DNA of 64,000 nucleotides from Cacajao melanocephalus (GCA_963573385.1 CAUYLG010062850.1:33800-97799); one strand, 5' to 3'; positions 13,030-26,675 are shown, counted from the stretch's first letter. Numbers and translations are program-made. The notes: generated by a model from the sequence alone, not told the origin.

Positions 13030-15700
13030 TGAAACATGGGTTCCTATCCAAGCTTCACTCCTTATTAGCTGCCTCTGGGTAAATGAGTTAGCTTCCTCTA
13101 TGTACCTCCTTCTTCCTCTGTAAAATAGGCTTCGCCATATGTGCTTTGTGGTGCTGTTATAGATAATTAAGAATGTGCTTGTAAGACATCAAGGACTATC
13201 CTGGCATATAGGAGAACAGCAACTGCTGGGTCCCTAGACCATGTTTTTTCTTCTTTCACATTGTTCCTTCTCTCTACACACTGAGCCAAATATTTGCACA
13301 GATTTCACGTCATCTCAGTCAGGCAGTTATCCTGAAACAGACCATAAGGGGAGCTAAAGCCTCATTTCACTAGACATGGACTGAGACAAAGAAATACGTA
13401 TTTACTAGAAAACAAAGACAGCACTTTCAATGGGCTGTACAATTCCTTAGGGCCATGAGAAGTAACAACTGACGGACACTGAGCCCGCAGGTAACTGACT
13501 GTACAGCTCTGGTTTTGCTGGGTGGGGTGGAGTGCTTGGGAACTGCAGAGGCAATAGAGACTGTCGGCCCTCCCTCCTCGGTCCCGCATGCCCTCTGCAC
13601 TCAGCTTCATCTGGTGAAATTTGAGCAAAGATTTTTAACACATCAATTTGAAGGAGTGTGCGATGGATGCCAGTCCTGGGTGCATAGTGTCTTCTGGATA
13701 TGGCTACATCAATGCTCAGGCTGTCATTCAGAACTCAAGGGCCCACCTGCTCTGGGAAGCTTTTCCCATTCTATCACTCCCTGGCTATCTTTCCTTCTTG
13801 GAAGTCCCGAACACTCACCAAGAGCACATCTGACGAACTTCTCAGTTGGGTTTTTTGTATCCCAGTGAAATAAATTATGAATCTCTAGGGACAAGAACAG
13901 CATCTTGCACCTCTTCCCATCCCCTATAGCCCCAGGTCACAGCTATGCTAAGAGACAGGCAATAAAATGTGACATGAGTGAAGGATAGTGGTAAATGTTG
14001 CAAATTCAGGAAGAACTTTCAGAGTGTAGGGGATGAAAGAGGTTCGTTATGGGCTCACTTTCTCTGAGCTGGCCTGGGTGTGGTTTTGCTTAGAGGACAG
14101 GTAAGGTGGCCCCGCCTGTGGTTTCATGGCACTTCTCTCATCAATGGGTTCTGTTCTTTCCAACACTCATGCTGGACTCTTAGAAGGATGCATCTTCCTC
14201 TGTGCAGATTTTGCTGTGAATTACAGATTGAGATAAATATTAGATGCATTCTCTGCTGACCAAAAGTTGAAGACCATCTCAGAGTGCCTTGAGGAGATGC
14301 ACTTGATCTCCTTAATAGTGCCTACCATCCGTTGAAGGGGAAATTCTTTTGGCATGAAGAATTCAAGCATCCAAGTGGAGGCCTCTTCCCCCCGCCAAAA
14401 AAAAACTTTAAAAGAAAAAGAGCTCATTCCCAAAGTTGTTTCTTCCGAATATAAAATCTACTTGAAACAAAGTTTAACCTTTCTGGAGTTCAAGTTCATT
14501 TATTCTTTGCATATACAACTCAGCAACTTCTTTATTTCTTAGAACAAAGGCTTGTTAAATGAAAAAGTCTCTAAAGTCTCCTTGGACATCAAATAGTTCT
14601 TCAGAGGAAACGCTTTGATGAGTTAAGTGTAAATGAGTAAGAAACATATGGATTAGATTTCTCATAAAATACACATGGATTTAAGAATTAACCGGGAAAA
14701 TCTTTTTGGAAAATGTGGTTTGGATTTGGATTCTGCCTACTCCACAGACACTGATTAAGTAAAAAAATATGGATTTTCCCTGTGTCTTGCTCCCCATCTT
14801 CAGCCTCAGGAACTAGCACTCATTCTTTCTAAAGAGTGATGTTGGATAAGCAAAGGCCAAGGAGGACTTCTCAACAGGGTACACACAGATTACTAATATT
14901 CAAAAACCAAATAGGTTTTTGCAACAGACTCTCTTCCCAGTAGATTGGGTTTTAAAGCATGTTTTAGAAATACCTCTCTATTGGCTACTGTGGCTCACTC
15001 ACCATGAGTAACTCCCAGCCCTGTGTTTTGGTGAACTAAATATACCACCCTCTGGTAACCAGATTCTGTGGCTGGTAATCCCATTTCAGGAGGCCTCGTC
15101 CTACCCTTGGGTAGATGATTTTACCGGCTGTGGCCTCGATATGACATTATTCATGTACCACAAGTTGAACCCAATTGAGAATGTTTTCTTTGCGTCAGCA
15201 TATGCTTTCATGCAGTGTTGATCAGAGATTCAATGGGGTTAGAGAGGTGAAGACAGTTGACACAGTACATCGTACATGGAAGGTGCTCACTGCATGGTGG
15301 TTTTGTCGAAAAGTATTGAAAATTGGCTTCTGTTACCGCTGAGGATCAGAACTGCTCATCGTACACAGTTTGTACTAAGGGGGGTGCTGGCTGCAAGATC
15401 CAGGCAGCCCTGCTTCCTGGCACTGACCACGCGGGGCAAACACGTCTCTGTCCAGGAGATTGGAAATTGGGTGATAGAGATTCTACTTAATGGGCACTGC
15501 CACTGGCTGGAATGCAGAGTAAGCCATTGGACTGCCACTTTTCTCCTTGGGCAGAGAGAGAGCCAGTAGAGAAAGCTCAGCTTAGATGGAAGAAGGATAA
15601 AGCAGAAGCATAGAGAATACAGAAATGAGAGGCCAAATCCTCCTCCTCCAAATCAGCAGCGGGTCCTGTCAGTGCTGCTCTCACGTGTGGGTCTTTTGTG
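13030..15700. other. Intergenic, mostly unique
   Basis: A MIR-like piece at 13,050-13,200 (CTCCTTATTAGCTGCCTCTG, TTCCTCTGTAAAATAGG) and the L2-like fragment noted at 13,715. Frames at 13,515-13,868 and 15,276-15,569 show no domain and overlap with frames on the other strand. Confidence 0.5.
13715..13930 (-). repeat. L2-like fragment (antisense)
   Basis: CTGGGAAGCTTTTCCCATTC, ATGAATCTCTAGGGACAAG and ACAGCATCTTGCAC resemble antisense L2 3' sequence. Confidence 0.5.
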
Positions 15701-15763
15701 AAAACCAGTTATCAAGACATAATTCATATACTCTGCAATTTACCCATTAAAAGTGCACAATTC

Positions 15764-17166
15764 CGTACCATACACAAAAATCAACTCACAATGGATTAAA
15801 GACTTAAATGTAAAACCTGAAACAACAAAACTCTTAGAGGAAAACAGGGAAAGAGCTTCTAGCCGTTGGTCTTGGCAATGATTTCTTGGATATGACACAA
15901 AACACACAGGTAACAAAAACAAAAAGAGAAAAGTGGGATTATATCACACTAAAAAGCTTCTCTATGACAGAGGAAACAACCAACAGAGTGAAAAAGCACA
16001 GTACAGAATGGAAGGAAAGATTTGCAAATCATTTATCTGATAAGAAGTTAATATACAAAATATATAAGGAACTCACACAACTCAATAGCAAAAAAAAAAA
16101 AAAAACAAACCAAAAACTCAAAAACCAAAAACAAATAACCTATTTAAAAATGGGTAAAGGACTTGAATAGAAAGTTCATGAAAGAAGACCTGCAAATGAA
16201 CAACAGCTGTATGAAAAAGTGCTCAACATCACTAAGCATCAGGGACATGCAAATCAGAGCTAACACCTCACATCTGTTAGAATGGCTGTTATCAAAAAAC
16301 CCCAAAAGATATCAGTGTGTGGGTATGAAAGTGAGGGTGTGAAGAAAAGGGAACTCTTGTACACTGTTGGTGCAAATGTAAATAGGTGAAAACACTATGG
16401 AAAACAGTTTGGAAGTTCCTCAAAAAGTTAAAAATAGAATTACCGTATGATCCGGCAATCTCACTTCTGAGTATACATCCAAAGGAGTTGAAGTCAGGAT
16501 TCTGAAGAGACATCTGTACTCTCATAATCACTGTAACATTATAGTAGCCAAGATATGGAATCAACCTAAGTGTCTATTAATGGATGAATGTATTAAAAAT
16601 GTGGTATATACGTACAGTAGAATATTATTGAGACTTTAAAAAAGAGGAAAATTATGCTGTTTGCAACAACATACATGGACCTGGAGGAAGTTACGCTAAA
16701 TGAAATGAGCCAGATGCAGAAGGACAAACAGCACACAATCCCACTTTTATGAGAACTCTATAATAGTCAAACTCATAGAATCAGAGAGTAGTACAGTGAT
16801 TAGCAGGGGCTGGGTGGGGGAAGAATGAGGAGGTATTGTTCAAAGAGTACAAAGTTCCTGATATGCAAGATGCGTAAATCTGGAGATCTACTCTACAACA
16901 TACAGCTGACAGCTACACTTCCTTATTGCATACTTAAAAAATTGCTGAGTAGGTATATCTTATGTTAAGTACTCTTGCCACAAACAAAAAAAATTTAATT
17001 AAAATAAATAAATGCACAAAGGAGGCAGAAGGTAACTTTTGGAGGTGATGGATAAGTTTATGGCTTTGATTGTGGTGATGGTTTCATGGGTGTATGCTTA
17101 TCCCCATTAAAGATGTACAACTTTTTGTATATCAGTCATACTTCAATATAGTGGTTTTAAAAAAAT
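15764..17166 (+). repeat. Sense L1M fragment, ORF2 end and 3' UTR, nested
   Basis: Encodes scrambled remnants of the ORF2 C-terminus (ACCTCACATCTGTTAGAATGG, GATCCGGCAATCTCACTTC, ACATGGACCTGGAGGAAG, AAATGAGCCAGATGCAG) followed by 3' UTR to 17,166. The target-site duplication is AAAGTGCACAATTC (15,750-15,763) and AAAGTATACAACTC (17,167-17,180), dating it after the antisense L1. The 94-aa frame at 15,886-16,170 is a fragment of decayed ORF2. Confidence 0.9.
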
Positions 17167-17244
17167 AAAGTATACAACTCAATGGTTTCTAGTATATTCA
17201 CAGATATATGTAACCATCACTACAGTCAATTTTAGAACATTTTT

Positions 17245-17571
<327 letters not shown>

Positions 17572-17659
17572 TTATCAGTTCAGAAAGGAACTCTTGTACC
17601 TTTTAGCTATCACTCCGCCTCCATCGCCCCCTCCCTGTAGTCCTAGGCAACCACTAACT

Positions 17660-17920
17660 TTTTTTTTTTTTTTTTTTTTTTGAGACAGGGTCTTGCTCTG
17701 TCACCCAGGCAATCTCCTCAATCTCCTAGGCTCAAGCCATCCTCCTGCCTCAGCCTTCCAAGTGGCTGAGATGTCAGGTGCATGACACTATGCCAGGCTA
17801 AATTTTTTGTTAATTTTTTTCTTTTTTTTAGAGATGGGGTCTCACTATGTTGCCCAGGCTGGTATTAAACTTCTGGGCTCTAGCAATCTCCCTGCCTCAG
17901 TCTCCCAAAGTGCTGGGAGA
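17660..17920 (-). repeat. Alu (antisense), internally deleted
   Basis: A run of about 23 T, then GAGACAGGGTCTTGCTCTG. Part of the middle is missing after CACCCAGGC, and it ends CCCAAAGTGCTGGGA without the final GTGAGCC block. Confidence 0.9.
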
Positions 17921-18240
17921 CCGGGTCTCCCATTAATGCTGCCCACCACTAATCCACTTACTGTCTCTACAGGTTTTCCTGCTCTGGATTTTCGTATGAA
18001 TGTCATCATATAACATGCGGCCTTTTGAGATTGACTTCTTTCATGTTGGCATAGTGTTTTTAAGATTCATCCACATTGTTGCATGTCAGTACCTTATTCC
18101 CTTTTATGGACAAACAATATTCCATTGTATGGATCTACTACAATTTGTTTATATTTGTTTACCTACTCATTAATTGATGGACACTTGGGTTGCTTCCAGC
18201 TTTTGGCTATTGAGAATAATGCAGCTGAGGTTAATAATAA

Positions 18241-18545
18241 TTAGCCTTGAGGATGTTGTGATGAGAAAATTAAGTTAGTCACACAAAAAAGATATAGTAT
18301 GGTTCTACTTATATGAGGAATCTAAAGTAGTTAAATTCATAGAAACAGAAAATAGACTGACAATTGCTGGGAATAGGGAGGGGTGGCAAGTGGGGAGTTG
18401 TTTAATGGGTGAGTTCAGTTTCACAAGTTTTACACGATGAAGAAGTTCTGAAGCTCTGTTGCACAACAATATGTATATATTTAACACTACTGAAACTGTA
18501 CACTTAAAAATTATTACTATGGTAAAATGTACGTTATGTGTTTTC
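18241..18545 (+). repeat. L1M 3' fragment (sense)
   Basis: TATATGAGGAATCTAAAGTAG, AAATTCATAGAAACAGAAAA, GGGGAGTTGTTTAATGGGT and CTGTACACTTAAAAATTATTA match the L1M 3' UTR in sense orientation, adjoining the antisense L1 end. Confidence 0.85.
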
Positions 18546-19363
18546 TTTTACTTTGTAAAGTACAAACTTTACAAAGCACCTGTGTTTTATTCTCCCTTCC
18601 TTCCTTGTCAATTATCTTGCAGTTCAGGCCATGGTCCATGCTGGGCTAGGCCTAACCGAGGTCAGGACCTATCTGGAGGGGCTCACGGGGCCACCAAGGA
18701 AACGCTCATCTGGACACTTCCCCTGTTCCGCAGAGCACAACGAGAGGGTGAGGACAGGTCCAATTCTCCAGTGGCCACAGCTGGAGGCCCACTTGCTAGC
18801 CAGCAGAGGGGAATGCACGCCAGGTGCTCCCCATGAGGGTGCTGCAGACCAGCTCGGGTCTCGGCGTAGATTTTCTGGCTACGCTAAAGTCACGCCCACT
18901 TCAGTCTCTATTTTTGCTCATTTCCAGTTGATTTGTCTTTGTGTCAATCATATTGCTGCTAGGAATGGGAGAGTAGACTTAAGTAGGCTTTGGGGTATAA
19001 CCAAGAACACTATTTGGGAGAAAATGTTTTGAAATAAATAGGTGCAGGAAGAACCAGCTTGTTCCTAAGCCTCTTACTGTGTAGTCAGAAAACTCCCATA
19101 TAAGTATTAAATAGATTTACATTCACTCTGGTGGCAACTACAAAAGTAATTCCATCTGCCATTGATTGTATACTTAACTATTTTTTCAAGGACTTAAAAC
19201 AATCTTATTTCATTTCATCTGATAAAGCTAATATGACTATCTTCATTTCACAGATGAGGACATGGAGGCCCAGAGAGAAACTTGCCCAAGAAGTAGAGCC
19301 AAGATTTGAATACATTCCTGTATGAGTCCAAAGGAGTCCTGTGTGAGTCCAAATATATGCCTG
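18546..19363. other. Intergenic unique block with a 133-aa chance frame
   Basis: The region 18,630-18,900 is relatively GC- and CpG-rich and carries an open frame 18,631-19,032 (+) of no recognisable family. A weaker CTCF-like core CCAGCAGAGGGGA lies at 18,800-18,812. I do not call a gene. Confidence 0.4.
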
Positions 19364-19391
19364 TATGAGTCATTATGAGTAATGACTCATA
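19364..19391. repeat. Perfect 12-bp-arm palindrome with two AP-1-type sites
   Basis: Arms TATGAGTCATTA (19,364-19,375) and TAATGACTCATA (19,380-19,391) are exact reverse complements around a 4-nt TGAG spacer. Each arm holds the AP-1/TRE 7-mer TGAGTCA or TGACTCA. Just upstream TGAGTCC occurs twice in related short repeats. Confidence 0.8.
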
Positions 19392-19629
19392 GACATTACT
19401 CCACACAGAAATCTCTTATTAGTCTATCAATATATATTAAGTGCCCACCGTGGACAAGCTCCTGCACTAGGCTGTAATGGGAACACCAATAGAGGTGAGA
19501 AAAAAAACCATACATGGGGGATAGCCAAGGAATAACTTTAAGTACATATAAGTATCACTGTACTATATACGAAGGGGGAGGGTGAATATGTGAGTTGACT
19601 ACATACAGAAGAGAACAATAAACAGTCTA

Positions 19630-21480
19630 GCTGTATCTTTGAATCATAGGATTTTGAGTTGAAAGGGATCTGGGGGGGGTCATCTAATCCCACCTCTCAC
19701 CCCAAACAGAGATCTCTTCTACAAGTATCTGTGGAAGTTCCACTGTCAACTTAAAGGCAGTGAGCCAGTTCCTTTGCTTTCCAGCTTTTTGGTTATTATA
19801 AAGTTCCTGCTTTTCATTGCCAAATCTGTCTCCCTTTGGGGGGTTCTCCTATTGGTCCCAGTTTTCTCCACGAATCTACAGCAAATAGTCACCCTTCCAA
19901 TTGTTGTGACTGCCATTCTTCACATGAATACAGAGAAGACAAGCATGTGTTAACCACTTATTCTGCTCGAGATGCATCTCAATAGCCCCACTCAATAGGG
20001 ATGATGGTTTCCCATCTAAGGACTCGAAGATAAAAGACATTAAGAAACTTACCTAAGGTCACCCAGTTAGAAGCACTGGAGCAGAGATTTGAACACAAAC
20101 TCGCCTCTTCTCTACTACACTACACTTCCTCTCAAAGCAGTTGTCAACAGCATGCCCCTCATCTTCTCTTTTGCAGATCATCTAAATATCCCTGATTTCT
20201 CCAGACTTTTCTTCTCAGGGGACAGGTTCTCTAGATGTCTCCTGATGTTGGTTATTCTCTGAATAGGCTCCAGTTTGTCAATGTCCCTCTCAAAATGCAC
20301 CGTAAGACCAGAGTTCAATACCCAGTGTGGCCAGACCATCCTGCCTGGCTTGCTTGCACTGCGTGCCGTTTTCGTGCCTAGGATGGCTTCACTGACTTAA
20401 GCAGCATAGTAGGCCTGTCATGTTTGGCTTGGGCTGATCTTGATGTAGCTGCAACTTGGGTCTATTTCATATGAGCTAGTTTCAAGTCACATTTCATCCA
20501 TCCTTTACTTATACCATTGCTTCTAATAAGTCTCACTGGGATCCTGTTGGATTCATTTATTGATTTTTGAGAGAGTATTTCAATTTGTTATACAGCATAT
20601 TAGCAGCTTCTCTGGCTTTACGCTATCTGAACATTTTAGAAGTAGATCTTCAATGTTGTGATACGAGTCACTGATAAGAATGTTGAACGTGCCAAGACTA
20701 ATGGCAGAGCCTTGAGACATCCATTGGAAACCTCCCACAGGGTGGCAATTCATCGATTAATTAATGCTCTTTAGGTATACTTTATCCAGCTGTGATTCCA
20801 ATGAGCTATTTTTAACCCCACGTTTCATTTCTCTACCTCCTCATAGTTTATGTCATGATAAAAGCAGGCATTGTGAAACACCTGCTGGAATTCACCCAAA
20901 ACATCCTTTTTCTAAGTGTATTCTGTAGAATGCTTGATCATTGGGATGATATTCAATAGGTTTTTTGGTACAGGACTTCTCAGAACTTTTAATGTGCTAA
21001 TGTGTCCTGTGAATCTTCAAGAGAAACTATAATGGCACACTACATTTCTCAAAGTTGAGGTAGGTCCTTTATTTTATTTTAATTTTGCTTAGGTAGGATT
21101 TGTACTCTGTGATTTGCTCATTTGTAGTATACCCTTGATCTCCCAACCTGATAACTCTGTGTAAAAGCAATACAACATTAGCTCTGCATGGCTTGTTCTT
21201 AGTGAACCTCTGCTAATGCCCAGTGATCAGTGCTTGCTTCTATAAAGATGGTCACAGACCACCCTTTAATAATCTGCTCTAGAATTTTACTGTGGATTAA
21301 AACCAAGCTTATTGACCTGAAGTTTTCAAAATCTACCTTTTCTCTCCTCTGTCCTGATTCAATACTTTCTTGTTTCGCCAGGTTTAACCCACTGCAACTA
21401 TGAACTTCAGCACCATGATATTTACTGCACCTGACACAGTCAGCTGCTATTGTGGGCTTCAGTTCTCTTCTACCCATGTA
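19630..21480 (-). repeat. Ancient L3/CR1-type LINE remnant with RT similarity
   Basis: On the minus strand about 21,390-21,200 reads NFRSISLVLIHSKILEQIIK, recognisably the (N)YRPISL...KILE.II reverse-transcriptase block of CR1-clade LINEs, followed by a DHWALAEVH-like segment and GTSL-type sequence. Plus-strand pieces such as TGGCAGAGCCTTGAGACATCC and CATAGGATTTTGAGTTGAAAG resemble the 3' part and tail of L3. The region around 20,940-21,100 may be a separate insertion. No intact frame remains. Confidence 0.65.
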
Positions 21481-22329
21481 TGCCCCGCCTTTTCTAGTTT
21501 GAATGGGATTCTCTTAATGGAGAACATATAAACAAAATCTAAACAACTCAGGTCCATGGTCATGGCAGATTCCTGACTGATGCTCCCACAGACGTTCATG
21601 TTACTCACAAAAGGAAGTAGATGCCATGGGGGTAACAAGCTAGCCTGGGTGTCTTGCTACAGAACTGTTCTGATTGAGAATTAAAGGATGAAGATGAGCT
21701 TCCTAGTGGCAGGGTAGGGGAAAGGTGTGAATGAAAAAGACCCTGATGAATATTCAAACAATGGAAACAGTCCAGAATGGCTGTGGACAGAGGTGAGGGG
21801 AGAAAGTGACTAGGGGCACAAGGGAGGGCCAGAGCGTGGCTTATGAGCTCTGATAAAGAGCAAAGAGAAACCACAGAAGGAACTGTAGCAGCGAGAGAGA
21901 CACAATCAGATTGAACTCTTTTCCCAAGGAGTGAATACCCATTCTTTTGTCTCCCATTCTTGTTCTGTATGTGGAGTTTGTAAGCTCTGCCCACTTCCTT
22001 TTAAATAATAGTCCTTTGTCTTTTCTAAACACCTCAAATCACCCCAGGGTTGGCCACTCCTGATACTCTACTTTTACAGGGTTTTTGCCACTTTTTTGAT
22101 AAGGATTCTTGGTTGGGTGCATCTTATTTTTGTATATACATGCCCTTTAAAATTCTGAACTCTTTAGTCAGTGATAGAAGGCTTCAGAGAGTGGAGCTGG
22201 CTTCTGAAGATGAGAAATGTGCAGTGTCAGGAAAGGGAAAAAGACGTTTGGTAGCAAGGACACATTCCCTAATTGTATGAAGCCCCGAGGCTGCACGAGC
22301 AACATATGGTTCCTCTTCAGTGGATCATG

Positions 22330-22490
22330 GGTGGACATGGTGTTCAAGGGCAGGAAGCCAGGAGTAGGAACGTGGAGATGGCCTGAACCCTGGCTCTATC
22401 ACCAGCTGTGTGGCCCTGGCCAAGTCATTGCACTACTCCAGGGCTCAGTGTCTTGACCTATGCAATGTCAGGGGTTCAAGCAAGGCTGAC
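22330..22490 (+). repeat. MIR (sense)
   Basis: AACCCTGGCTCTATCACCAGC, TGTGTGGCCCTGGCCAAGTC and CTCAGTGTCTTGACCTATGC. Confidence 0.8.
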
Positions 22491-24840
22491 CCTGAGCCCC
22501 TCCTTCAAACTTCTTCATGGCTCCTTGTCTCCTCTGCCTGCATGTGCACGTGTTACCAGGTGACAGCTATGTTATGCAGGGTGTTCTGCCAGCCAGGCCT
22601 TAGCCTCCTTCTTGAACTGCTTGCAAGTCAGAAGCTGGGCTGCAGATACAGCATCTGGGAGCAACTCTCTTTGGATCAGAAAGAAGGTGAAAATGTGCTA
22701 TCCTGTTTTATTTCCCCAGTCATCTTTTAATGCAGCCCAGTTTCTGGCTTCCATCAGCCGAAGAGATCAGTAGGCGGATTATGGGATTGTAATCTTGCAG
22801 AACAACGAGTCCACCTCTCCCTGTGGCCAAGTGAATGATTCATATTTGGCTCAGTTAACACTTGGGAGAAGTCAGATTAACACAGTCACTTGCTTGGAAA
22901 CGGAGGTTGTTGCACATGGGGCTGGCTTTCTTGAGGGAGCACATTTTCAAAAAACACAAACGTATTTTGTTCAGGGATAAAATGTTCTCAGTGGTCCATC
23001 ATTGCCTGTCTGGAAAGCTTGCAGTAAGCAGATGCAGGAGAGAAGATCATTTAATAGTTCCCCAAACTAAACTCATCACGGCAGGATAGAGTTAGCAGGA
23101 TGAAACATAATTAGTTCAGTTTGGGGAGAGCTACCAATGGAAGTGCCTTTTCTTTAGGACTCTTTATTGATTAGAGCAGAAAGTAAGCCTCAGAAGACAC
23201 AGAGGGAAGAACATCTTCCCTAGATGCAGAGCAGATGCAGCCCCTGGCAGCCTAGACCCTGGGGCTCAGCAAAGCTCTGGAAAACCCCACAAACATTGCC
23301 ATCCCATCTGAAAACCAGAGGGGCGGTGAATTCCATCAGGAAGGAAGCCGCGCTCGTATGGAACTGTCAGATGCAATGAAGCGGATCCAGTCAGCTCCTT
23401 ATGGGGAAAGAGCCATAAAACTGGAACTGGGGGACCTGCTGAAGCAGAACTTTTTGTTTGGCTTTTGTGGCCCAGCGAAGCACCCACTTGCAATACTCTC
23501 CGTTAGCAAGTGGTTCGGGGGAGGTGACAGATCTCCAGAGGCCAACAGTCCCACCTCTTTCCTTTTGAGGTAGCCCTGATGGGAAGGAATCTCCTGGATG
23601 GATTGGGTTTGTTCTGGGTGGATACCAAGGCCACAAACAAAAATTCCTTGTGTGTCAAGGGGTTGCCTGGCTGGAAAACTGGGCTCCATGTGGGGCAAGG
23701 GCTGGGTCTGGAGTAAACTGTGTTTGAGACTTGAACTTCCAACATCCCTGGCACAGTCTTGTGCTCTGGGAATGACTTCTAGGCATGGTGCCACCAAGCC
23801 GCCCAAGCTGAAACACTGTTACTGTGGGGTGGAACTGGAAAGAAGTATCCTGCCAGAGTGGACAACCGTTCACTGCCCTGGGATGAGCCTGTGGAGCAGA
23901 GTCCCTACCTCACAGTGCCCCCAGGTTGCTGGGACTCCCCAGTTCTCCAACCCCAGTGGGCGAAATAAATCCCTAGTGTTAGGTGAATTTAGGTGGGGTG
24001 GAAGAAGGCGTCAGCAGGGATATGCTACCTTTCCGGCTGGTAATGGCATCTCGGGATTTGAGCAGTTAATTGGAAATATGTGAGATGTGGCTTACTCGAA
24101 TTCCAAGCAGGCGAAGTGAGTTATCCTGGTTATATTAGAGGTGGATTCACTGTGAAGTTAATGAAGCTACGCTCTTGAGTACCCTCACTTCTCTTGCATG
24201 GGCATCTTCTAAGACCCCGGGAATTAGCCTGGCATTGGGGCCACATGGCATTCATTTTTGTGAAATTTCAAGAGTAAGAGCTTTTGATATTATTTTTATT
24301 TTTGTTAAAGAACCTCTAGAAATGTGAACCCCAAATGAAGAGCCTCACAAAACCTGAAGTTTGAGTTATACCCATGAGCTAGTATCCAAGGGAGAAAATC
24401 ATAGCCTTCTTTGGGATCTGGCAAGATTAAAGCAGGTACTGGGGGAGGAGAGTGGATGCCTCAGCACCTGTCCCAGCTCAAGTACTGATGATCAGAAAGT
24501 GGTCCTCAGTCACTACCTCTGAAGAAGGAAAGTTCTAAGAAACTTGGAAATCAGGTATTTTCTGATTAGCATGCCAAAGCAGGGGCTATTATTCTACTAT
24601 TGATGAAGATCTTATTTAAAGAAAAATTAAACAATGCCAGGTGTGGGCCCTCAAACACAGCTGAATGTGCCAGCTAAAGAAGTGGAGGTGAGGACCCAAC
24701 TGCCAGATGCAGGATGAGGGGCACCTGGGCCAGAGGACCCTTACAGAATTTCTGCAGAATCAGAGGGAACCGGAACAACCCACACCGGAAGTGTCACATC
24801 CAGGAAGGGCTAGTCTATGCCCTCTGTTCTGCAATCTCAC
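22490..24840. other. Intergenic unique block, several overlapping frames
   Basis: From 23,260 to 24,083 open frames overlap on both strands (longest 161 aa, 23,598-24,083 +) because stops are sparse. None shows a domain, a signal or codon structure beyond chance, and no repeat was recognised. Confidence 0.45.
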
Positions 24841-25260
24841 TCCAAGAGCATTTACTGAACACCGGCTGCGTGCCAGGTGCTGGGGATGACCCCCCAAGGG
24901 GCCTGGAGTCTTGTTGAGATCCACAACAGAACCAGTATCAAAGAGGTGAGTAACAGCACACAAGAACACTTCCAAGTGCATCGGGGATGAGGGGAGTTTC
25001 ACAGATATAGAGTGTAGAGTGTCTGCACTGACTTGAAGGATGAGTGGAGCTTGCCAGGCAGAATGCCAGGGGCAGGCATTCTAGGCCCTTAGAGTATGGT
25101 GCATTTGGTGGGCTGTGCGGAGGCCCAGTGGCTCCACAGCACTAAGCATTAAGGGGGAAGCGTGGAGATATAGGGATCAGCAGGAGCTGATGCTGGACAC
25201 AGAGCTGGGTCTGATCCTGCTGCCCCCTTGAGATGCCAAGGAGTATAAGCTTTATCCTGA
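24840..25260 (+). repeat. L2-like fragment (sense)
   Basis: GCATTTACTGAACACCGGCT, GTGCCAGGTGCTGGGGATGA and ACTTGAAGGATGAGTGGAGC occur in L2 order. Confidence 0.6.
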
Positions 25261-25409
25261 ATCCCTCTCACTGAGCATCAAGCCCCACTGCTTCTCGCTG
25301 TAAGGTCTCTCTGGTTTGTTTCTTCCTCTCCATCCTAAGGCTGCCCTAGTTCAAGTCCTCACCAGCTCCTGCATAGTTTATCGCAATTGCCTCTTAATAG
25401 GGAGTCAGT

Positions 25410-25860
25410 GTAACAGTGATAACAGCACATATTTATTGAACACTCATGACAGGCTGGACATTGTTGTATGTGCTTGTAAAAGATGCATTTGTGATTTCTT
25501 CTTAACAACCGTCTGAGGTACATATTAACATTCTCAGCTCCCAGAGGAGGAAACTGAGGTACAGTGATGCGATAACTTGCCCAAAGTCAAACAGCTTGTT
25601 AGTGATAGGGGGAAGATTTGAAAAATCTGGTGTGTGAGCTGGAGTTCTTACACTATCAGATCTCAGGTAGAGGATAACGATCTGCATTCTGGAAGGAGAT
25701 TACCTGAGTCACTTCTTCAAACCTCTCATTTCTCCATCTGTAAAATGGGCAACATCAGTGAAGATCTTGTGAGGAATAAATCAGAAAATCCATGAAAAAC
25801 ACGAAGTAGGTGCATGGCACACAGCCTAAGGAAGTGTTAGCTTTCATATAAATTATTTGG
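25410..25860. repeat. MIR copies, antisense then sense
   Basis: 25,420-25,630 holds GAGGAAACTGAGGTACAGTG and ACTTGCCCAAAGTCAAACAG (antisense). 25,700-25,850 holds TTTCTCCATCTGTAAAATGGG (sense). Confidence 0.75.
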
Positions 25861-26675
25861 CCAACGAGGGTAAAAACATCACTTGCCAGTCACATTAGCA
25901 ACTCAACAGCACAAGAGTGATGCCAACATGTTAAATCTTAAACAATTTATTTGGAAAACCTCGATATTACTTTTCCCTCTCCCAATCGGAGCAGCTGGAC
26001 ATTAAAGAATTTTCCTAAACAAGATACAACCGTTTGCAATATTTAAAAATCAAGGGCTAAAACAGTACAAATGAGAATGGTTGAGGCAGTGGATCTCACA
26101 CTAGATGTAGACTCTTGTTTTTGTCCTTGGGCCAACTCTGTCATACCCATTTTGGGTGAGATTTCATGAAGTTGGCCGGCTCTGAAGCAGAGCGTCAGAA
26201 GTTGTGTTTACACCATTGTTCTAAACCTAAAAGGCAATTCTGCTGCTTGCAGCAATGTGGCCTGAAAAACCCCTGACCATACAGGATAATTTACAGGCCA
26301 ACAATCACATTTTGGAGCATCCATTACTTCAGAATTCTGATTCTATCATTTCCCTTTATAAGTTTAACTTACAAAACTTACTTCAAATACAAGGCTGATG
26401 CATCCATTTTTTTTTATCACTTCCATTTCGTAATCTATTATCATAATAGTCAATCACTTGAAAGTGAAAACTGATCATAGTATGGTGGGGGCTTCCTGTT
26501 GACTGACATGAATGCTCATTCAGAGGGTGTTTGGTGATTCTTTCATCTGCCCTGCTCTTTCCACATTCCAGTGTGTTATCGAGTGTCCTCCAGATGATAA
26601 GCATGCATTCAACAACACTACTTACACAAGAGGGCCCATCTGAACCAAGGGGAAGCCGCTGTTGCTTTTATTTAT

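Noticed and set aside
15886..16170. 94-aa Lys-rich frame
   Set aside because: Decayed L1 ORF2 C-terminal sequence, not an independent gene.
18631..19032. 133-aa frame in a CpG-richer block
   Set aside because: No family similarity, no splice or promoter support, and a second overlapping frame of equal length on the same strand.
23598..24083. 161-aa frame
   Set aside because: Sparse stops in several frames on both strands at once indicate base composition, not coding.
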